From NCBI GenBank assembly GCA_035295985.1, contig DATHBT010000316.1, forward strand, positions 1-8,566: 8,566 bases of DNA, given 5' to 3'. Positions 5,135 through 8,566 of the stretch are shown here, in pieces. Source of the DNA: JAIVGV01 sp035295985. GTDB lineage: Bacteria; Acidobacteriota; Blastocatellia; Pyrinomonadales; Pyrinomonadaceae. The notes beneath the pieces were generated by a model that was given only the letters and a program-made list of their open reading frames with translations, was not told where the DNA came from and ran no database searches. The translations under genes and the position numbers were made by a program. Position 1 is the first letter of the stretch. Each line of letters starts with the position of its first letter.

Positions 5135-6889
5135 TCAACTAGTAGAGGTGTTGCGGGCCATCTCGGCGAGGCGGCGGGCGTCGGGGAAGGCTTCGAGGGC
5201 GCGCAGGAGTTGCGGGTCGGAGTCGAGGAGCGTGCGCTGGCCGGCCTCCTGGCCGTAGGCGGCGGTGATGATCTCGTCGCGCAGCCGCAGGCGCGCGTAG
5301 TCGAGATCGCCATCGACCTGCGCGGCCGTCAGGCCGAGCCGCGCCGACTCCTTGCGGACGTAAGCGCGGAAGGCTTCGAGGACGCGCTCGTTGACGGGGA
5401 AGTCGGAGGCGCGCGGCTGCTGGCCGTATTGCACCCGCTCGACGCGGTAGTTTTCGAGGCCGGTGATCTGGCCGGCCGAAAGCTCGCGCGTGAAGAAGAA
5501 GGCCGCGTCGAAGATGCGCGCCCGCGCGGGGCGGGTGAGATCGAGCGGCTTCACCTCTATGTCGGGCGTGATGCCGTGGCCGCCGTAGAAGACGCGGCCG
5601 GCGGCCGTCGTGACGGGCGGCCCTTCGGGCTTGGCCTCCGGCGTCGGCGTGGCGAGCGGCCCGTCGCCGGCGGGGTGCTCCTGCGCCCTGGTGGGCGAGA
5701 TCGGCGTCTGTGGCCGCGGCTCGTCGTCCGCGTCGTGCCGGACGTAGTAGTCGTAGATCGACCCCGACGAGTAGTCGCGCTGGATCGAGCGGCCGTAAGG
5801 CGTGTAGTACTTCTGCGTCGTGAGCGTCAGCCCGCTGCCCCAGGGTTTCAGCTCGAAGACGTGCTGGACGAGGCCCTTGCCGAAGGTCGTCTCGCCGACG
5901 AGCAGGCCGCGCCCGTGATCCTGAATGGCACCGGCGACGATCTCACTGGCCGACGCCGAGTTGCGGTTGACCAGGACGACGAGGGGGTGCTCCTGCGGCG
6001 CGTCGTACTCCGTGTTCTTATAGACGACCGTCTGGCCGCCGTTCTCCGTGCGCCCCTTGACGGAGACGATCTTGTGGCCCCGCGGCAGGAACTGCCCGGC
6101 CACCTTGATCGCCTGCTGTAGCAGCCCGCCGGGGTTGTTGCGCAGGTCGAGAACGAGCTGGCGCATGCCCTGCTCTTCGAGGGCGGAGAGCGCCTCCTGC
6201 AACTCGTCGCCGGTCGTCTGCGTGAAGCCGCCGGTGAGAGCCACGTAGCCCGTGCCCGGTCGGATCATGAAGGCCGTGCGGATCGAGGGGAGGGGCACGG
6301 CGTCGCGGACGATGGTAAAGTAGAGCGGGGCCTGCGAGCCTGCGCGCTCGACCTTGACGCGGACGGGTTCGCCCCGCTCGCCGCGCACGGCCTTCGACAC
6401 CTGCTCGCTCGTCCACTCTCGCGCGTCACGCCCGTCAACCTCGACGATGCGGTCGCCGTAGCGCAGGCCCGCGCGCGCGGCCGGCGTGTTCTGCACGACG
6501 GCCTGCACGTAGACGGCGTCGCGGCGTCGCAGGATCGAAACGCCGATGCCGTAGAACTTCGACTCGTGATCCTGGCGGAGGCGGTCGAAGTCGGCCTTGG
6601 TGAAGTAGTTCGAGTGTGGGTCGAGTGTGGAGAGCATCCCCTGGATGGCCGACTGCGTGGCCTTCTCGTAGTCGATCTCGTCGGCGTAGTTCTCGGTGAC
6701 GATTGAGACGGCCTCGTCGTAGTCGCGCTCGACGGCCGCCTCGCCCGAGGCCGCGGCTCGCGCGGCCGGCGGGGCGCTCGCGGCGCGGCGCTGGAAGTAC
6801 GCGGCCGTGCCGCCCGCGACGGCCGCGGCGGCGACGAAGATCGCCGCCGCCAGGAATGCCGCCCTGCTTTTCGCGTCGCGCTCGGCCAA
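5135..6889 (-). CDS. ctpA: C-terminal processing protease, CtpA/Prc type, S41 family
   Basis: A periplasmic, membrane-anchored serine protease of peptidase family S41A that trims or degrades exported proteins from the C-terminus. The 584 residues comprise a signal-anchor helix (about 10-30), a helical region with the motif STLDPHSNYF (87-96), a PDZ domain (about 108-185, with GIGVSI and GLRYGDRIVEVDG), and the protease core: LVLDLRNNPGGL (245-256), NSASASEIVAGAIQDHGRG (310-328) and TTFGKGLVQ (334-342). By spacing from other Ctp enzymes, the catalytic set is Ser313, Lys338 and Gln342. A Pro-rich linker (about 385-430) and a C-terminal tail of some 140 residues make it longer than typical Ctp proteins. 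The start is TTG at 6889: no other usable start codon lies between it and the upstream in-frame stop, and AAAGG precedes it. It is divergent from the glycosyltransferase gene. Confidence 0.93.
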   Translation of the reverse strand: MAERDAKSRAAFLAAAIFVAAAAVAGGTAAYFQRRAASAPPAARAAASGEAAVERDYDEAVSIVTENYADEIDYEKATQSAIQGMLSTLDPHSNYFTKADFDRLRQDHESKFYGIGVSILRRRDAVYVQAVVQNTPAARAGLRYGDRIVEVDGRDAREWTSEQVSKAVRGERGEPVRVKVERAGSQAPLYFTIVRDAVPLPSIRTAFMIRPGTGYVALTGGFTQTTGDELQEALSALEEQGMRQLVLDLRNNPGGLLQQAIKVAGQFLPRGHKIVSVKGRTENGGQTVVYKNTEYDAPQEHPLVVLVNRNSASASEIVAGAIQDHGRGLLVGETTFGKGLVQHVFELKPWGSGLTLTTQKYYTPYGRSIQRDYSSGSIYDYYVRHDADDEPRPQTPISPTRAQEHPAGDGPLATPTPEAKPEGPPVTTAAGRVFYGGHGITPDIEVKPLDLTRPARARIFDAAFFFTRELSAGQITGLENYRVERVQYGQQPRASDFPVNERVLEAFRAYVRKESARLGLTAAQVDGDLDYARLRLRDEIITAAYGQEAGQRTLLDSDPQLLRALEAFPDARRLAEMARNTSTS

Positions 6890-6929
6890 AACCTTTGTCT
6901 TCCGCTCCCGTGGAGAATTTCCGCCGAAA

Positions 6930-6959
6930 TTCTAGCAGGGAAGCCCGAAAGCCGTAAAT
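6930..6959 (-). promoter_or_regulatory. Putative sigma70-type promoter of ctpA
   Basis: On the minus strand there is an extended -10, TGCTAGAAT (6938-6930), with TTTACG (6959-6954) 18 bases before the hexamer as a fair -35. It would give a leader of about 35 bases before the TTG start. Assignment is by consensus match only. Confidence 0.35.
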
Positions 6960-6964
6960 CGTGA

Positions 6965-7067
6965 GAAGAGGCTGTTAGCCGTTGCCGTTAGCAAAACCGA
7001 AAGGTTGAAGGCGGAGCGAGAGGCTGATTTCTTCCGGCTAACAGCTAACAGCTAACAGCTAACAGCT
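6965..7067. repeat. Palindromic intergenic element A2 (second AGCTGTT copy)
   Basis: The right part (7022-7067) is identical to 462-507 of element A1, including the lead-in GGCTGATTTCTTCCG and the arm made of four TAACAGC-type units. The left arm (6971-6992) is a decayed version: GCTGTTAGC, CGTTGC, CGTTAGC. The left flank (AGAAG) and the following CTTTAC-like flank are also shared with A1, which helps place the edges. It sits in the divergent gap between ctpA and the glycosyltransferase gene. Confidence 0.88.
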
Positions 7068-7069
7068 TC

Positions 7070-7098
7070 TTTACGATTCCGGCCGCACGCTTTACCAT
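7070..7098 (+). promoter_or_regulatory. Putative promoter of the glycosyltransferase gene
   Basis: TTTACG (7070-7075) and TACCAT (7093-7098) are spaced by 17 bases, each matching four of six consensus bases. It starts right at the edge of repeat A2. It is weak support, but it is the best candidate before the ATG at 7141. Confidence 0.22.
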
Positions 7099-7140
7099 CT
7101 CATTTTTCGCCGTTCATCCGTCCGCACTTCGGAGCATTTG

Positions 7141-8004
7141 ATGTCGCAGCAGCCGTCGCTCTCCCTCGTCATCCCGGCCTACAACGAGTCGGCCCGCCTC
7201 GGCAGCACGCTCGCGGGCGTCTTCGACTACCTGGCCGAACAGCCCTACGCGGCCGAGCTGATCGTCGTGGACGACGGCTCGACGGACGACACTTCGGCCG
7301 TGGCCGAGCGCGGCTTCGCGGCAGCGGGCCGGACGGAGGCGCGCGTCATCCGCGTCGAGCCGAACCGGGGGAAGGGCTACGCCGTGCGGACTGGCCTGCT
7401 CGCCGCGCGCGGCGCGGTCGCGCTCTTTTCGGACGCCGATCTCTCGACGCCGATCACGGAGACGCCGAAGCTCGTCGCGCCGATCCGCGCGGGGCAGTAC
7501 GACATCGTCTTCGGCTCGCGCGCGCTCGACCGCAAGCTGATCGGAGTCCACCAGCCGTGGCGGCGCGAGCAGTCAGGCCGGGTCTTCAACCTCGCCGTCC
7601 GCCTCGCCACGCGCCTGCCCTTCTGGGACACGCAGTGCGGCTTCAAGGCTTTCCGGATGGACGTGTGCCGCCCCGTGGTCGAGGGCCTGCGGATCGACCG
7701 CTTCGGCTTCGACGTGGAGCTGCTCTACGTGGCGCACCTCGCCGGCCTGCGCCTGAAAGAGCGCGCCGTTCGCTGGGACGACGTGGCCGGCAGCAAGGTC
7801 ACGCTCCGCAACGGCATCGAAGGCTTCCTCGAACTGCGCGAGCTGCGCCGGCAGGCGCGGCGCGGCGTGTACGACGAGGCGGTCGCGCGCGCGCGCGCCG
7901 CCGCGGCGAGGCCCGGAGCGCGCGCGCCCGTCCCCCTCGAAGGCTCCGCGCCCGCGCCCTCCGACGCCTCGCCCGAACTCGTCTGCGACTCCAGCAGGAT
8001 TTGA
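7141..8004 (+). CDS. GT2 glycosyltransferase, dolichyl-phosphate beta-glucosyltransferase (ALG5)-like
   Basis: A GT-A fold, inverting family 2 glycosyltransferase that probably moves a sugar from a nucleotide donor to a polyprenyl phosphate at the inner membrane face. The 287 residues start SLSLVIPAYNESARL (6-20), then IVVDDGSTDDT (41-51), NRGKGYAVRTGL (75-86), the metal-binding DXD as SDADLSTP (97-104), VFGSRA (123-128) and DTQCGFKAF (163-171). The combination of DADLSTP, GSRA and DTQCGFK is typical of ALG5/dolichyl-phosphate glucosyltransferases. No membrane helix is evident. The C-terminal 50 residues are Ala/Arg/Pro-rich and poorly conserved in appearance. GGAG lies about six bases before ATG 7141; a TTG immediately upstream is not needed. 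The donor (UDP-glucose is usual) and the acceptor cannot be fixed from sequence. pdxJ follows 88 bases later on the same strand; no gene is seen in that gap. Confidence 0.9.
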   Translation: MSQQPSLSLVIPAYNESARLGSTLAGVFDYLAEQPYAAELIVVDDGSTDDTSAVAERGFAAAGRTEARVIRVEPNRGKGYAVRTGLLAARGAVALFSDADLSTPITETPKLVAPIRAGQYDIVFGSRALDRKLIGVHQPWRREQSGRVFNLAVRLATRLPFWDTQCGFKAFRMDVCRPVVEGLRIDRFGFDVELLYVAHLAGLRLKERAVRWDDVAGSKVTLRNGIEGFLELRELRRQARRGVYDEAVARARAAAARPGARAPVPLEGSAPAPSDASPELVCDSSRI

Positions 8005-8092
8005 GCCGGGGGCAATTCAGAGCGCCTGACTGTAAGGCCGCCGCGCGGGAATGACAGGCGGGGGCAACTCGCGGGAGGAGGTAAGAACCGGG

Positions 8093-8566
8093 ATGACTTC
8101 TGTGCGCCTCAACGTCAACATCGATCACGTGGCGACCGTCAGGCAGGCGCGGCGCGCGCCGGAGCCGAGCGTCGTGGCCGCCGCGATGCTCTGCGAGCAG
8201 GCCGGGGCCGACGGCATCACCATCCACCTGCGCGCCGACCGCCGCCACATACAGGACGCCGACGTGTACACGCTCCGCCAGGCGGTGACGACTTATCTGA
8301 ACGTCGAGATAAGCGTCGCCGACGAGATGATCCAGATCGCCCTGGACGCGCGGCCCGACGCCGTCACGCTCGTCCCCGAAAACCCGAACGAGATCACGAC
8401 CGAGGGCGGCCTGGACGTGCGCGCGAACTTCGACGCGGCGCGCGTCGCAATCGACCGCCTGCGCGAGGGCGGCCTCTTCGCCAGCGTCTTCATCGACCCC
8501 GACGGCGAGCAGGTGGCGGCCGCGCGCGAGGCGGGCGCGCAGCAGGTTGAGCTGTGCACGGCCGCT
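8093..8566 (+). CDS. pdxJ: Pyridoxine 5'-phosphate synthase PdxJ, N-terminal part (runs off window)
   Basis: Condenses 1-deoxy-D-xylulose 5-phosphate with 3-amino-2-oxopropyl phosphate to pyridoxine 5'-phosphate, the ring-closing step of DXP-dependent vitamin B6 synthesis, in the cytosol. There are 158 codons in the window and the frame stays open to its end. The TIM-barrel start carries NVNIDHVATVRQARR (7-21), ITIHLRADRRHI (42-53), LNVEIS (69-74) and VTLVPENPNEITTEGG (91-106). Residues matching E. coli active-site positions are present: Asn9, Asp11, His12, Arg20, His45, Arg47 and Glu72. The common HLREDRR segment reads HLRADRR here (Ala48). The ATG at 8093 has a strong GGGAGGAGG eleven bases upstream. 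Its use implies the E. coli-type B6 route and not PdxS/PdxT. Confidence 0.95.
   Translation, partial: MTSVRLNVNIDHVATVRQARRAPEPSVVAAAMLCEQAGADGITIHLRADRRHIQDADVYTLRQAVTTYLNVEISVADEMIQIALDARPDAVTLVPENPNEITTEGGLDVRANFDAARVAIDRLREGGLFASVFIDPDGEQVAAAREAGAQQVELCTAA

Noticed and set aside
5099..6121. Plus-strand 340-codon ORF opposite ctpA
   Set aside because: Antisense shadow with an Arg/Ala/Val/Asp bias; it starts inside repeat B3, and ctpA has all its catalytic motifs on the other strand.
8005..8092. Small gene between the glycosyltransferase gene and pdxJ
   Set aside because: No frame gives a credible peptide; only the pdxJ ribosome binding site is evident there.

Overview
The window is GC-rich bacterial chromosome. 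It reads as ordinary housekeeping genes separated by large palindromic intergenic repeats, plus a minus-strand block holding two selenoprotein genes that are easily mistaken for broken genes. UGA clearly still means stop elsewhere (rlmI, the glycosyltransferase gene, ctpA and the small ORF all end in TGA, and Trp is TGG), so the two internal UGA codons are best read as selenocysteine (Sec) and not as a changed code. High GC, a GGEGT-type phosphofructokinase, a Sec peroxiredoxin, a short GrdB-family selenoprotein and dispersed 'ACCACAGAGGACACAGAGG' and 'AGCTGTT' palindromes together suggest an Acidobacteriota genome, possibly class Blastocatellia. That placement is inference and cannot be proved from this window.

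Layout. Minus strand, 1-1963: transcription runs from right to left through a Sec-containing peroxiredoxin (1499-1963, UGA at codon 47), a strong hairpin, an apparently leaderless 42-residue one-helix membrane protein (1263-1391), a GrdB-family selenoprotein (506-1240, UGA at codon 143), repeat element A1, and the 5' end of an ATP-type 6-phosphofructokinase (1-386, leaves the window). Plus strand, 2262-3431: the 23S rRNA methyltransferase RlmI, divergent from the peroxiredoxin, with repeat B1 in the gap. Minus strand, 3587-4924: a DUF418/YeiB-like polytopic membrane protein, convergent with rlmI, with repeat B2 between the two stops. Minus strand, 5135-6889: a CtpA-type S41 protease starting at TTG, with repeat B3 after its stop. 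Plus strand, 7141-8566: a dolichyl-phosphate-glucosyltransferase-like GT2 enzyme followed by the 5' part of pdxJ, with repeat A2 in the divergent gap before them.

The most notable content is the redox block: two unrelated selenoproteins within 1.5 kb, each with Sec at the expected redox position, and one preceded by a tiny membrane protein. Sec insertion would need selA/selB/selC/selD elsewhere in the genome. The second notable feature is that five of the intergenic gaps carry a large inverted repeat from one of two families (A, two copies; B, three copies). One of these runs up to a start codon and supplies part of a stop codon.
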